Source of the DNA: Owenia fusiformis
Lineage: Eukaryota > Annelida > Polychaeta > Sabellida > Oweniidae
Length of the DNA: 64,000 bases
Direction: 5' to 3'
NCBI GenBank assembly: GCA_903813345.2
Contig: CAIIXF020000011.1
Coordinates: 14,367,754-14,431,753, forward strand
Made by a program: the position numbers and the translations under genes. The notes beneath the pieces were generated by a model. It did not search any database. It was not told the origin of the DNA and worked only from the letters and a program-made list of their open reading frames with translations. This document shows, in pieces, positions 22,860 through 36,400 of this stretch. Within the stretch, counting starts at the first letter, position 1. Every line of letters starts with the position of its first letter.

Positions 22860-24300
22860 CAGGCCATAGCACTTCCTCTACTAATGTTCCTGTATTACTG
22901 GCAGCTCCACCAAGTGTCAAAGTAAACAAGTCAGACTGCCATTCAACACAGTGAGATAATACCATGGTAACTTAAGTAAACATTCCATATAGTGGAGTGA
23001 TACCAAGGTTAGTAGGTGGTTCACCATCACATTCGACTGCAATATGAGGCTTGAGAATTTCCTCCAGTGATGAATCTGTATTGTATTACTGGCAGCTCCA
23101 CCAAGTATCAAAGAAAACAGCAATATAATTAGCTATTCCGCACAATGGAGTGATTCTATGGTAAAGTAGGTGGGGCACAATCACATTTGACTGGAATATA
23201 AGGCCAGAGCATTTCCCCTACTGATGTATATGTATTGTATTATTGGCAGCTCCACCAAGTATCAACGTAAACAATAATATAGATAGCAATTCAACACAGT
23301 GGAGTGATTCCATGGTTAAGTAGGTGGGGCACCATCACATTTGACTGGAATACAAGGCCAGAGCATTTCCTCTATTGTATATGTATTATATTACTGGCAT
23401 CTCCACCAAGTATTAAAGTAAAGAACAATATAGATAGCTATTCAACACAGTGGAGTTATTCCATGGTTAGGCGGTGCACCATCATCTTTGACTGGAATAC
23501 AAGGCCAGGGCATTTCCTCTTCTGAAGTATATGTATTGTATTATTGGCAGCTCCACCAAGTATCAAAGTAAACAACAATATAGATAGCTATTCAACACAG
23601 TGGAGTGATTCCATGGTTAGGCGGTGCACCATCACATTTGACTGGAATACAAGGCTAGAGCATTTCCTCTATTGTATATGTATTGTATTACTGGCAGCTC
23701 CACCAAGTATTAAAGTAAAGAACAATATAGATAGCTATTCAACACAGTGGAGTGATTCCATGGTTAGGCGATGCACCATCATCTTTGACTGGAATACAAG
23801 GCCAGAGCATTTCCTTTATTGTATATGTATTGTATTACTGGCAGCTCCACCAAGTATCAAAGTAAACAACAATATAGATAGCTATTCAACACAGTGGAGT
23901 GATTCCATGGTTAAGTAGGTGGGGCACCATCACATTTGACTTGAATATAAGGCCAGAGCATTTCCCCTACTGATGTATATGTATTGTATTACTGACAGCT
24001 CCACCAAGTATCAAAGCAAACAGCAATATAATAAGCTTTTCCACAGTGGAGTGATTTCATAGTTAGGCAGTGTACCATCATGTTTGACTGGAATACAAGG
24101 CCAGAGCATTTCCTCTACTGATGTTTATGTATTGTATTATTGGCAGCTCCACCAAGTATCAAATTAAACAGCAATATAATAAGCTTTTCAACACAATGGA
24201 GCGATAGCATGGTTAACTAGGTGGTGCACGATAATTTCTGACTGAAATATGAGGCTGTGGCATTTCCTCGACTGATGTATCTGTATTACTGGCAGTGGCA
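22860..24300 (-). repeat. Minisatellite of the IRAG-like terminal exon, ~150-bp unit, nine extra copies
   Basis: The marker gcagctccaccaagtat recurs at about 22901, 23092, 23246, 23397, 23547, 23694, 23841, 23995 and 24143. The parental sequence lies inside the last coding exon at 24298. Units therefore measure 147-191 bp and contain degraded copies of the sequence coding the residues after the membrane anchor, the stop codon and the first bases of the 3'UTR. The array lies directly downstream of the stop, so it probably is the 3'UTR. Confidence 0.85.
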
Positions 24301-24474
24301 GCTACACCAGGTATCAAAGTAAACAATACAGTTAGTACAGCTAATCCAAACAATATACATGCCAGAAAATAGCGCATTTGCTTCCCTGATTTGTCCCAAC
24401 TGAACTTTGAGTAAATAAGTTCAACTCTTGGTTTTATCTTTAAGACCTTCTCAATAAATGTCTCTCTGCTCTCA
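24213..24474 (-). CDS. IRAG: IRAG-like terminal exon with C-terminal membrane anchor
   Basis: Acceptor TATTTTCAG at 24475-24476, phase 2, 86 codons and a TAA at 24213-24215. After ESRETFIEKVLKIKPRVEL and a basic stretch (KSGKQMR) comes a hydrophobic run, FLACILFGLAVLTVLFTLI. About 37 polar residues follow, ending YRAPPS. One membrane span near the C-terminus preceded by basic residues is the layout of IRAG2/LRMP and IRAG1. The intron before it is 8.5 kb and holds the Pif-like gene. Confidence 0.87.
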
Positions 24475-27400
24475 CTGAAAATACAAGGAAAATAAAGTTA
24501 ATTTTTATCATATCATGGCAGGAACTACCTACATGCTATATACAACATCAAACAAAGAGCATTTTTTCAGTATTTATTGAAAGTGCTGTTTTTTGCATAT
24601 AAGCAAATCAATATAGTACAAAGGAAAAGTGTGGTGAAAATAATGAGCTAAAATAGGGAGTATTTTTTTAAAAGAAGTCAGGGTTGTTTGAAAAATGGGG
24701 GGCAAAAATCAGGTTTGTTTTCTGGAAAATTGGGGGGAAATCAAGACTTCAAGAAAAAATTGGCATTTCAAAAACTCATTCATGAATTGGAAAAAACGGG
24801 AAAAATAAGAGTAAGCAAAACAATCAAGAGGAAAATTGGAATTTCAACTGTTTGAAATAATCTGGAGAAGACAATTAAACATTAACGTGCAAAATGTCAT
24901 CACCTGCCTTTTGTTACAGATGCCGAACACTGTCCACAAAAAAGTTTAAGACTTGTGTTGACATAATAAATTCGCAAGATTATTGGAGAATGGACATCAA
25001 CAACTTAAAAAGTAAACAAATGCTTTCCAGTCCCAATTTATCGATAGTTCACTGACGCACATGTTATAGAATCTCTTAGTTCCTATATAAATTTTGACGC
25101 AAACACCTTTAACCAATTACAGTAAACTTCATCATCTTCGTCATCATGGGATATCATATTATTGACCGCGTATGTTACTGTACTACACTTGTGAATTATG
25201 AGGAATATGACGTCATAATGTTTACAGAAAAAACATGGTAGACGAACATTTTGTAAACTTTGATGAAAGTGATATTTTGTCTTTACTAGACGACAAGTAT
25301 AGCAAAAATACAAATAGAAACGTAAAATAAACATTAATTTTCTAGTGAGTACGCAGTGATGTGCCGAAAACAGAGAGTTTAACTACCACTGTCTTCAGAT
25401 TTTCTTAAAAAATTATTGCTGTCGTGGTTCGAAGAAAAGATTGTGAAATGAAGCCATGATTGATGATTATAGTCTATATGTGTATTATTAGTTTCTTCTG
25501 ACTAACAAAACAATTGTAGACCTCTCCATTCGGTCAACCGTCAAAATCATATACCTTCGGTCTCTGTCAACAGTAGTTTCTCAGTTTACAGTCTCGGTAT
25601 ACAATTTTGTCGGTTGACCTCTAGAGAGGTCAACAATTGTATATTGTACTGTGCTATACATCAAAGGAAACCTTGTAAAAGTTTAACAGCCATCCAACAT
25701 GGTTTAAGACTGGGGTTGTTACAATTGTGAATCACCATGTTTAGACAGGAACATGTCAGGTGTGTGTTGCTAACTGTCAGCTTCTGTCCCTGTAGGGGGA
25801 GCCATATTAGCAATCTGAGGGATCGGCTCACAACATGAACTTCCCTCAAAAGAAGTAATTGTATACATTTTTGGTTAGGGGTAAAGCCTATTTAATTTGA
25901 TTTCAGGATGGCATATTTTCTTGCATTCCTATGGATCTTATATAGCAATGTGAATGTTTTGTTTCAAAGGGATGCGGTTGGGAGTTTCTTAAAGGGTTCC
26001 GATTAGCATCCCGTATAAAAAACAATATGGCGGCTCCAGGCGAATCAACTGGATCAGTCCATTTTTAAGAAATAAGGGGAGTTCTGTAAAATCCAGTTTA
26101 TTGAAATTGTCTTTGAGATAAAGTAATCTGTTTATAATGATTTTGAAAACGTTATCCAAAGAGTGATTGCGTTCAAATAATACATGTACAACAGCCAATA
26201 TAAATTCTTGTATTAGAAACCGGTTTGTCTTGCTTTGTTTCATTTGTAGGATATTTCATATGCCAAGCTGTGTGCTATTACGTTATGGGGAAATTTAGAT
26301 GCCAATTTTTCCTTATTATACACAAATAGAAGATCCTGAAACTTCACCCATAAATGTGGAATTGATTTGTCAAAATAAAAATTACCCTTTTATAAATGTG
26401 TGACGATCTATAATATACTTATGCTATATAACAGTTAGAGGTGTTGACACAACGACCTCGAACCTGTGAACTACTGTGAACCCTTGAGTATTATTCCGGG
26501 ATCGGGCCTTTTATACTAAACGGTGAGCAACACCAGAAACGAGCGTTCGATTTGCTAAATGATATGCGTCACCCTTTAAAAACAAATATCAATTAAGATT
26601 TTTCATGGATGTTGATTTTTTGACCTGACCCCTAAGAATGGAACAATAAGACCGACATACACATACATTTTTATTCTATTCACATCATTGACTGGCTGGA
26701 CTTCTAATAATGGTAAGGATTTAAGAAGCTATTTTACCTAACTTTAAATAAATGTTAGAACACATATTCCAGTAAGAAGTTGCATTTAACATTGAGGCAT
26801 ATTGATATTGACATTTTTACATCTTGTAGATTTAAATGTATTCATAATTGAATTTAATTTTCATAAAGGATAGGTAAAAGATTTCTCATCGGATTCTCCT
26901 TTTATAAGAATCAAACAGATCTCTGGTTTGGATTGAAAAAATATTGTTACACAATGAATTTCAGATGTTACGCTTAGCTGTGTTTGGAATTCTGTGGGTG
27001 ATGACAAATGCCTTCACTAATATTTCACCCAAACCGAGTAAGCTCAATTATTTTAAAAGCATTAAGTTATTTACTGTTTTAATTCAAAATGATGTACTTA
27101 TTATTGAGATTCAAGCTAAATTGTGATTGAATAAAGTTCATCTATCTTTTACATTGAACAAACAATGTTATGACACTCTAAAGAGATTGTTTATCATATT
27201 TCAGCATATCTTGTTCCCGACGTTGGTGAGTTAAAAATAAATCTAAAATATGTTTATGTACAGTCAGTATAATAAATATTAGGAGTATTGAGGAGTAGTT
27301 TGAAGAAAAGAAAAGATCAGTTTTAGCTATTTTTCTTTTCTGTTGGAATCAAATAAGGTAATAAAAATTAATGGTTTATGTAATGGTTCATAAAATTGAA

Positions 27401-30400
27401 AAGAGAATCTGGACTTGATTTGAAGATAAATCAATGCTTATAAATAATACACAAATAAATTAATTAATATCTGATTCCTTCTGCATTTGCCAGCCATAGT
27501 AATGACATGTAATAATTAATTTCTAGCATTGTGTAAAACTGGGTACTACCAACTGCCAGATCAGCCATGTTGCCGCTATTTCCAATGTCTTCCAGAAACT
27601 TTAGGTGAACTGTGAGTAGTTCATTACGGGGTATAATTTAAGTACATGTATATTCCCTATTGATAGGCATAGACTTCTGATTAACATGTGTTCAAAAAAC
27701 TATACTCACAAAGAGAAGTGTTCAAATACATAAGTTTTACTGTATTTCTTTCATATTCTAGACGTGCATATAACAGATCATGTCCAAGACCCCTGAAGTG
27801 GAATAGTGCCACTTGTACATGTGACTATAGCTCTCGTTTTATACCAGAAGGTTGTGTAGATTCTGAGGACTGTTGGGGTAGGTAGTTAAGTTCAATTAAA
27901 TATGGAACCATTTGGTGGGCTCACATGGTGACATTGTTACAGTGATCTCCCCAGGATTAAAGCACGTGGGTGTAGCACCCACCTGAGATTTTGAAAATAG
28001 GCATGCACCCATCTGAAAATCTATTTGCACCCACTTGAAAATGAGAAAAAATCATGAAAAATTGGCATATATTGACCAATTTTGGTCTAAGTTGTGAAAA
28101 TGAGAATTTGCACCTACCTGAGAAAAAATCCTGGGGAGATCACTGTGAAATTGACATGAGGATTGGTTCAAATGAGTGGTACTTTACATTTGTCTAAAAA
28201 TAGTTGACAGGTGGACAGATTAAAAGATGGATGGACAGCCAGATGGACAAAGTTGTGTTCCTATATGCTTACTGTGTCACCATGTGAGCCAAAATGCCCA
28301 AGATAATAAAAATATTTTTCATTCAACTTATACTAAGAAAATAATTCATAAAGATTATCATAACATATATTTTAATAATTGAAATGTACAAATCTCATCA
28401 TTATGTTTTAAAAATTCAACAAAACATCAGCCAGGTTAAAACCCTAAAACCATATTCATGTTATTCAGATGATCCTGTTGCACCAACTGATTGCCCAGAT
28501 CCCAGTGAACCATGGAACACTGCAAGTATGCATGACAACATTCTCGTATATGTTCAATACTGTCTTTCCTAAAATAATTTTATCAAATAGATATAAAGGA
28601 GAATTTGTATGCAGATAAGCCCTTTCATGTAGTGTACACGTATATGTCAAAAGTATGTGTTTTGAAAAATCATTAAAATCTGATTTTTTATTGAATTTCA
28701 GTGTATGCCACAGTGTATACTCCATTAAGTCTTTTACAGAGTCATTCTATGATAATAAACTTGATTTCACAGAACAATGTTGCGAGAAAGGTGTAACTTA
28801 CAATGACCACAGCTCAGGTTTTGGACGGAATTACTCCAGTGTTGAAGGGGACCCCACCATGTATGAGTTTTGTGGGGAACTAAATGAATGTCCCTATGGA
28901 CTGACATTCAGTGTGCAATACTGTGCATGTGACCACAAAAAGGGTTGGTATTTCGGTATTCATTCATGGAGATTTCATTAACAAGGCAGTAACATGTAAC
29001 AAAATATCACAACCTGCCATTTGTTACAGATATCAACCTCACTGCCGAACACCCATTGCTGGACACTGAACACAAAAAATTTTGGAGACTTAAACAATAT
29101 GTCATCATATAACACCACTTCAGAACATAGTAGCATCTACATCTTATAAACTCCATGTTATGTAATACTAACTTTCTCAAAAGCTCAATTTATATTACTC
29201 AATTTTGCTACCCTAAAACAGTTCTTTGATATTCTACAATGACATTTTATCAATAGGTGGCATTGGATGTCTCCTTTGGAACTTTGACAACCCTAGCCCC
29301 CTAGTGGATGTCCACCAAAATGTACTTATGACTCCAGTCAACTGTTCAGCATCTAATGGGCAACTCAACTGCCCAGGAACAAGCAGTTCTAGCCAACCAG
29401 GGGCAGAGATATATGTCTTACAAAAAGGTGAAGTTAATTATGAGAACTTTATGAATAATGTTTTATCTGAACAAACAATTTCAGAGTAGATTTTAAAAGC
29501 ACTGGCGGATCTGGGGGAGGGGGGGGGGGGCTGGGAGCCCCTACCCCCTTGGGTGAACCCAAAAAAAATTTGGGGCCTAAAAAAGTGGGACTTTTTGGTC
29601 ATTATTGGGCCTTTTAAGGCTAGGCCTTGTGTTTTAATTTCAGGCCAAATTTTGAAGAAAATGGGCCTCAAAATTTCAAAATTTGGGTCCACTTTTGGGT
29701 TTTAGGGGCCCAAATGTTTTCTTATCATTTCTGTGTCAAACATTATATATAGTCTTTAATGTTTATTCTATAGCATTTTTATTCAAAGAATGAATCTCAT
29801 TTTCCATTTCAATTTAGCGTACTTGGGTGTGGCAGCTACATTCTTTGGGAGATTTAACTCAAGTGGAAATGTGATGGTAATGTCCAATGAAAGTCCTGGA
29901 AATGCAGCAACTGTTTCAATTGAACTGGTTGGCCAAACACTCATAGCATCTTTCAGACTGCCTGATGATTCTGTTGACACATGTCAGGTGACATATGTAA
30001 GTTCATATTCCTTACAATGGTTTGATTTTGCTTCAATAGTGGGCTTTGTCTAGATACTATTTAAGAGGCACTAGTGCTACTCAGTGCTCATCCTTCATCA
30101 TTTAATTAGAAACATAACTTTTTGGGTTATCCACTCCTTCAAACTTGGACTATCGCAAAACTGTACTGTGAATGTTTAGTGGAAATATATTTTAGGTCTA
30201 CATGGTCAGCTTTCATTGAAGGAACTCTTAATTTTAATAGGGGTAGGAGGCGGTATAACTCTTGAAAATCTCAATTTTGCCTTCATATCACAAATTGTTG
30301 AAAACTTTGATGAAAAATGTGCCATAAAGAGTACATTCAAGCACACATCCTAGTTTTCTGCATGAGAAAAATGCAAATTCTGCGCAGAAATTCTGCATGA

Positions 30401-33400
30401 AAAAGCCAAATTCTGCACCAAATTCTGCATGAAATCTAAAATTCTGCGCCAAATTCTGCACGGGGAAAAGTGAAATTTTGTGGCTCAAGTATGTGCAAAA
30501 AATGAAATTCTTGCTAAAATCAATAATTTTTTCCAAAAAATAATAATTCAAAATTCTTGAACTCCACTCATGCTGCTTTATTCAGCGATAATGGACAACT
30601 GCGGTAATAACATCAGATGCAATTTTAATCAATTGGCGACAAAACTTACCAAATGCTCACTTGTGAACTATCACGAAATTCAAAGTATCACGAAATTCCA
30701 GATCAATATGCAGGGAATTCAGATGTCGTTTATTGATATATGACGAAGTAAAACGCAAGAAGAAGCATGATTTATTGCGTTAGAATACAAAAGAATACAA
30801 TATTAGACATATTATTGCAAAACAATTACGAGGGACAGTCATCGGTTTCAAATTTCGTGATTATGTTAGATGCAGTCTTACCTCTAAGTGCAAAGGTGGA
30901 AGTTCGAGAATTTAAAACAGATTTCAGATTTCCTCTTGAAAATCTGACAAAACACAAGTATCTGACAACAAACGAGCGGAGTCTTTGGGTGTTTAGGTGA
31001 GTGACAAATATGAGATGAGATGGTTGACTGGAAAAATCATGTTTTCCACGAAATTCTGTGCCAAAACAAAAATTCTGCAAAAAAATGAAAATGCAAATTT
31101 CTGCGGTTTTTCTGTGGCGACGCGGAATCACGGAATACTAGGATGAGTGTTCAAGCTTTATGGAGATGTTTCATGTTTTTTGTTTCTATGTTTGTATATT
31201 AACTTTATTCTAGAATTTCAACATACTTTATGACAGATGGTTCGTCTTAGCAGTTGATGGTGGGAATGTAAGACTGGCATTTGGTGACAATGATGGCTTT
31301 GCTGACACACTATGTGTAAAATCGTCATCATGTAAGTTTACTTCATGATATACAGTATACCAGGACTTTCAATAAGTTCACGGGAAAAATGTTCTCATTT
31401 CAAAGATTTTTTATATTTCCTCATGAAATTTCCACATAATGTGTAAAAAACATTTCGTTATTGATTCATTAAATATCAGTATCTCTAATTTCATTGGTAA
31501 AAAATAATGGTTACTATGGTAACTTGACTTTTGGGTAGGCGGGGCACTTTTTAAGTCATATTATATGTACATATACGTATATACATGTGTACATCTCATA
31601 TAACTATTGCTATTTATTTACAATTTTAGTCAACCTTGTTTCGAATAAATGTCCTCTTGGGCTTGGGTTCCAAGACACAGTATATAAACAGGTGAGTGCT
31701 TATCATTACCAATAGGCCAGGTCGAGAAGAAGTGTTCATTTTGAAAGGTTTTCAGATTAGAATATACAGGCTTTGTTTACTGATGGACAAATTACACTGA
31801 AGTCAATGAGAGAAAATAGTATATCCCCTCCTGGCCTAATATTTTGAACATTTAAAATAATTATTTTATCTACTGTACATGTATATTTTAACAGATTGCG
31901 TATTACTGAATAGAACATTCAGTTTGTTAATTATGTTTTTAGTTTGGATTCTGCCGGTTTGCTTGGACTCAAGGAGACATAGCGACTTACATGGCTGACC
32001 CAAGTGTAATTGGGGAGAACCCATATACTTCAAGTGGCTCATGGAATGTATTTGATCCATGGCCACAATAAAAGGCATTTACGAGAATGTGGTCCCCAAC
32101 TTGATCTGATTTTTAATACCAGGCTTTTTCCCTGTTCTTCTTATAAAATTGTAAAACATAAGCCAAATGAAATATCCTGTAATATTATTAAGAAATAAGA
32201 AAACAAGATTTTGGGATGATCACACCCCTAAACAGATAATTCTTAACTTGTAAGGGCAAAAGGTCCAGATGATAAACAATGCAGAGATACCAGCATTATA
32301 TTCTTGTAATAGAATGGTTATGATGTTAAAATAAAGATACATGAAAGGCCCATTATTGCCCGATATTGTTAATTTAATGAATTTACATAGAATTCCAATA
32401 CCATAAAAGGTTAAGCTTGACATTAATTTTGTGTTGGATATAAGCATTAATGTCTATCAAAATACTAGAAACATGTGATAAAAATATATTGTCAAGTTAA
32501 ATGGGTGGGTTTTGTTGTATTTTTTAAACTATTGAATGAATAAGTATCAAATAATCTGATGTATTTCTTTGTAATTACATTCGATTGGAAGATATCCTAA
32601 AAGGGTTTCATATACATACTCATATGTGTCCCTGTAGGAGAGTAAGAACATATTGCCATACTATAACAATATGAAAGCACAAACAGCAACATTTCAAAAT
32701 CAAAAAGGCAAACCTTTATATTTCAAACACACCATACTTATCCAACATGAAATGTCAACTGTTTCATACTATGTTTGAACTGAAAAATATTTTTTGAAAT
32801 CTGATAAATTCCCTGAGTTAGAAATTAAAAAGCTCAAAAATATAACCTTGAACCCTTTTGTAAAATCCTGCATTCATCAGATAATGAATTTATGAAAGAA
32901 TAAATGTTCAGATAACTTATCATAATTATTTGTTTCTGTGGGGGGGGGAAATCTTACCAAGCTTCCATCTGCTCTGCTATCTCACTCTGATCCATGAGGT
33001 CTTCTAGGGTATCACAGAATACTTTTTGTTGTTCCCTCAAGTCTTCTAGATCTTGAGACACCTTGGCTTTAATCCCCTCTTCATAGCTACAACAGTCCAA
33101 CAATAATAGCATATTTATACATGTATATATATTTCATTGACTCTTGGATAACTTGGCTTTAATAGCTCTTTGTAGCTACAATAGTCCAACAATAACAGGT
33201 AAACAGTGACAGTGAAGAGGTCCTTCATTTTTATGAGGCAGAGCTAAATCATACAGCTAAACATTCTTATTGAAAACACAGACTTGCTTTGAAAAATTTA
33301 TGATACATAAAATTTGACTGGATTGCAATTCAAGTAAATCTCAAACATGAATTTACACTAACATTTTTTCAAACAGCCAAATGGCTAATGAATTTTTTGA

Positions 33401-36400
33401 AGCATTTGTGAGATTTGAATATCTTTATGAATCCTTACCCTTTTTGAAATATTTCTTCTTCATTGGGTTTATGATCAGTAGATTTATCAGAACCATCTTT
33501 GGAGTATGTGATCGACCGTCTCACTAAAGTTGTACCTTGGGTACTTGGGGTAGCTAGAGTTGAGCTTGTTATGGTGGCAATGGAGGCACTCGTAGGCCCA
33601 TTTGAACTGAAATAAGGAAGAATTGTAGCATAAACTATTTTAGACAATGGCAATTTAGGAAAAAGATGCAGAAATCAGAATCAGAAATTCATGTATGGCA
33701 TACTGTTTTCTTAACAAACCTTTTTGAGGAGGAGGCAATATGGAATTGTTTCATTTCAGCCTACAGAATAAAGTATGGCTGACAAGTATATTCAAACTGT
33801 TCCACAAATTAAACAAGCCATTAACATGCAAAATGCCATCACCTGTCATTTGTTACAGATACTGAATGCAGAACACAAACCACCAAACACCAACCACTGA
33901 TGACTAACCACCAAAAACCAACCATTGAACACTGTCCACAAAAATGTTGGGAGACTTTAACAATTTCAAATGGTGCTTGATTTTCAGGGCAATGATTTAT
34001 TATGGTAAAGTGATACACAGTTTTGGAAATATGTTTGTATTTCAGAAACAGTTGACTTACACAACTACTGGCTGAAGGGATTCCTTGATATCATTGTGGT
34101 TGAGCTCCTGTGTTTTCTCTAGAGTAGGACTAGATAATATGGGGGACAGTTCAGACTGTCCTGTAGGACTATTGTCTCCTTTATCTGCCATAGAAGCCCG
34201 TCTCACAACACTAAAGATGGAGTTCTTGTTACCTGCTGAGGTAGATGCTACTATGTTCTGAAATCGACTTTTTGGATCCTAAAAAGTCAAAAACTTTGAA
34301 ATTTTAATCAACTCACATTGACTACAGATTCAGAGATGGTTCCAGGTTTTTGCTCAACATGGTTCTTAATTTTAATATTTCCTTTTTAGGCAAAATGTTA
34401 AAATAATTCATCTTTTTGATAGGACTGCAAACAGCTCTTGAACAAGGTCACATGTCATTTTTGAATTTTGAATGATGTGGTGCAAAACCTGGTTGAGCCA
34501 ACGCTGGACAGATCACTGTCATTCATATATATTATAGTCACAATAAGAAGTTCAGTGAAGATTTTAAAGTTATTTTTTGTTTCAATCATTATGTATATTT
34601 ATAAATAAGATAAGTTTTGTTGCATTGGCTATACATGTATAATGAACGTTTTAGATTTAATAGGTTAACCCAACAATACTATCAGAATCACTTAACTAAA
34701 AAAAATTATAAAAATGTTATTGAAAAACTAAATTATTGATAAACATATTATAAATAAATAAATAAAACATATGCATATGTAAAATATAAAACATTAGAAA
34801 ACATATTTATGTTGCAAGCGGGTGGAACATGAGCTCTTACATTTGAGACACTGGCCTGTCTTCCTAAAGCACCCACCGCTACGCTAGCACGCCTTCTAGT
34901 CCCCTAAACAATGAACAACACAAAATGTACAACATATATACAGGCAGTATTACACATTACAACATAAAAAATAAAAAATAAATAAATACAATAACATGTA
35001 TTACACATTACAACATGATATGAATAAATAAATAAATACAGTAAATAAACAAAATGTTTTAAGTATGCTGAAGACGTTATCAGGTAAAATGTAACACAAA
35101 CTATAGGATAGTACGACATTGAGAAGTTCTGAGGCTTTGCATGTTCTTCCCCTTTATGAGCATTAATGAACACATCTACATTTACATAAGTTGGGCTTTC
35201 TTGTATGGCACAATAATAATCAGAAAGTGCAACTGAGGCCACATTTCAAGTAGACAATCACAAATAAACCATCATACTTTACATCTAAAGCAGATCAAAA
35301 TGTGTTAATATAAAATTGATCAGTAAGCTCAGGGTCACATTTTACAATCAAAATCCAACTCCCTCAAGTTATTTTGGGAAGCAATAAGCGCACCTGATGA
35401 TATGTGATTATCATCATATATTCCTCAGGTAAATAAGAAATTAATTAATTAAATACAAATAAAAAATAATAAATACCGCACAATTATGGCATATTCAGTA
35501 AAACCTGTCTAATTTGAACGCTACTGAGATCAGTAATATAGTAAATAAGCAGGACTTGTTCATATTTCAAGGTTTCTCAATATGTAAATGAATGAGATAA
35601 TAGGGAGTTTAAGCTTGCAATATTTTTCACAACCTAAACGTGAAAAGAAAATATTTAAGCGATGCATTTGAATGGGCCATTGGTCATACGTATAGGTTGG
35701 CGTTTCGATTTTATATGCCAGTTTAAAATCCCTATTAACAAAAATGGGACCTTGTAAAAAAAATCACATTGAGAAATGTTCAGATTAGAGAGGTGTTTGA
35801 ATGTACAGGTTTACTGTAGTTGTACAACAAATTCAAAATAACAACAGTGGAATGAATACAATATTACAACATTGACAACACTGATTTACAGTACTGTACT
35901 GTAAAAATGTAATACCTCCTCTTCAACAGATTCTTCGGTAGATTTACTACGTGAGCTGACACTAGGTGGAGGCATATATGCCTCACGATGACGCAATCTG
36001 GCAGACGACACCTGATCAACAGGGGGATTCGATACAATTTCAGTGCATTCAGTTATTTATACCAAACAATAATCTTGTGAAACAATTTTTTCCACAATTT
36101 ATCATTTCACAGAAAAACAGAGAAGTAAGATTCCATTTAAAGCGATTGGATGAATTTTTGTATTGTTTGACTAAGATTTATAGAAGAAATACTGCCATCT
36201 TTTTATTTACTAGTGAATCAAAAAAGGGTTTAATCAAGAAACTTTCCTTTACATCACTCAACAAAAATTATGAACACAAATGTACAATAATTAAATGTGT
36301 AGAAAATTGAAACCTGATCTCAATAATCTGTCCACTCAAATAAGCTGTCCCTATGACAATTTTTGACTGAAATCTGTCACAATCCTAAAACACCAACGTA

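Noticed and set aside
23304-23918. Plus-strand frames with PSIKVKNNIDSYSTQWS repeats
   Set aside because: Antisense of the terminal-exon minisatellite of the IRAG-like gene. Not a separate gene.
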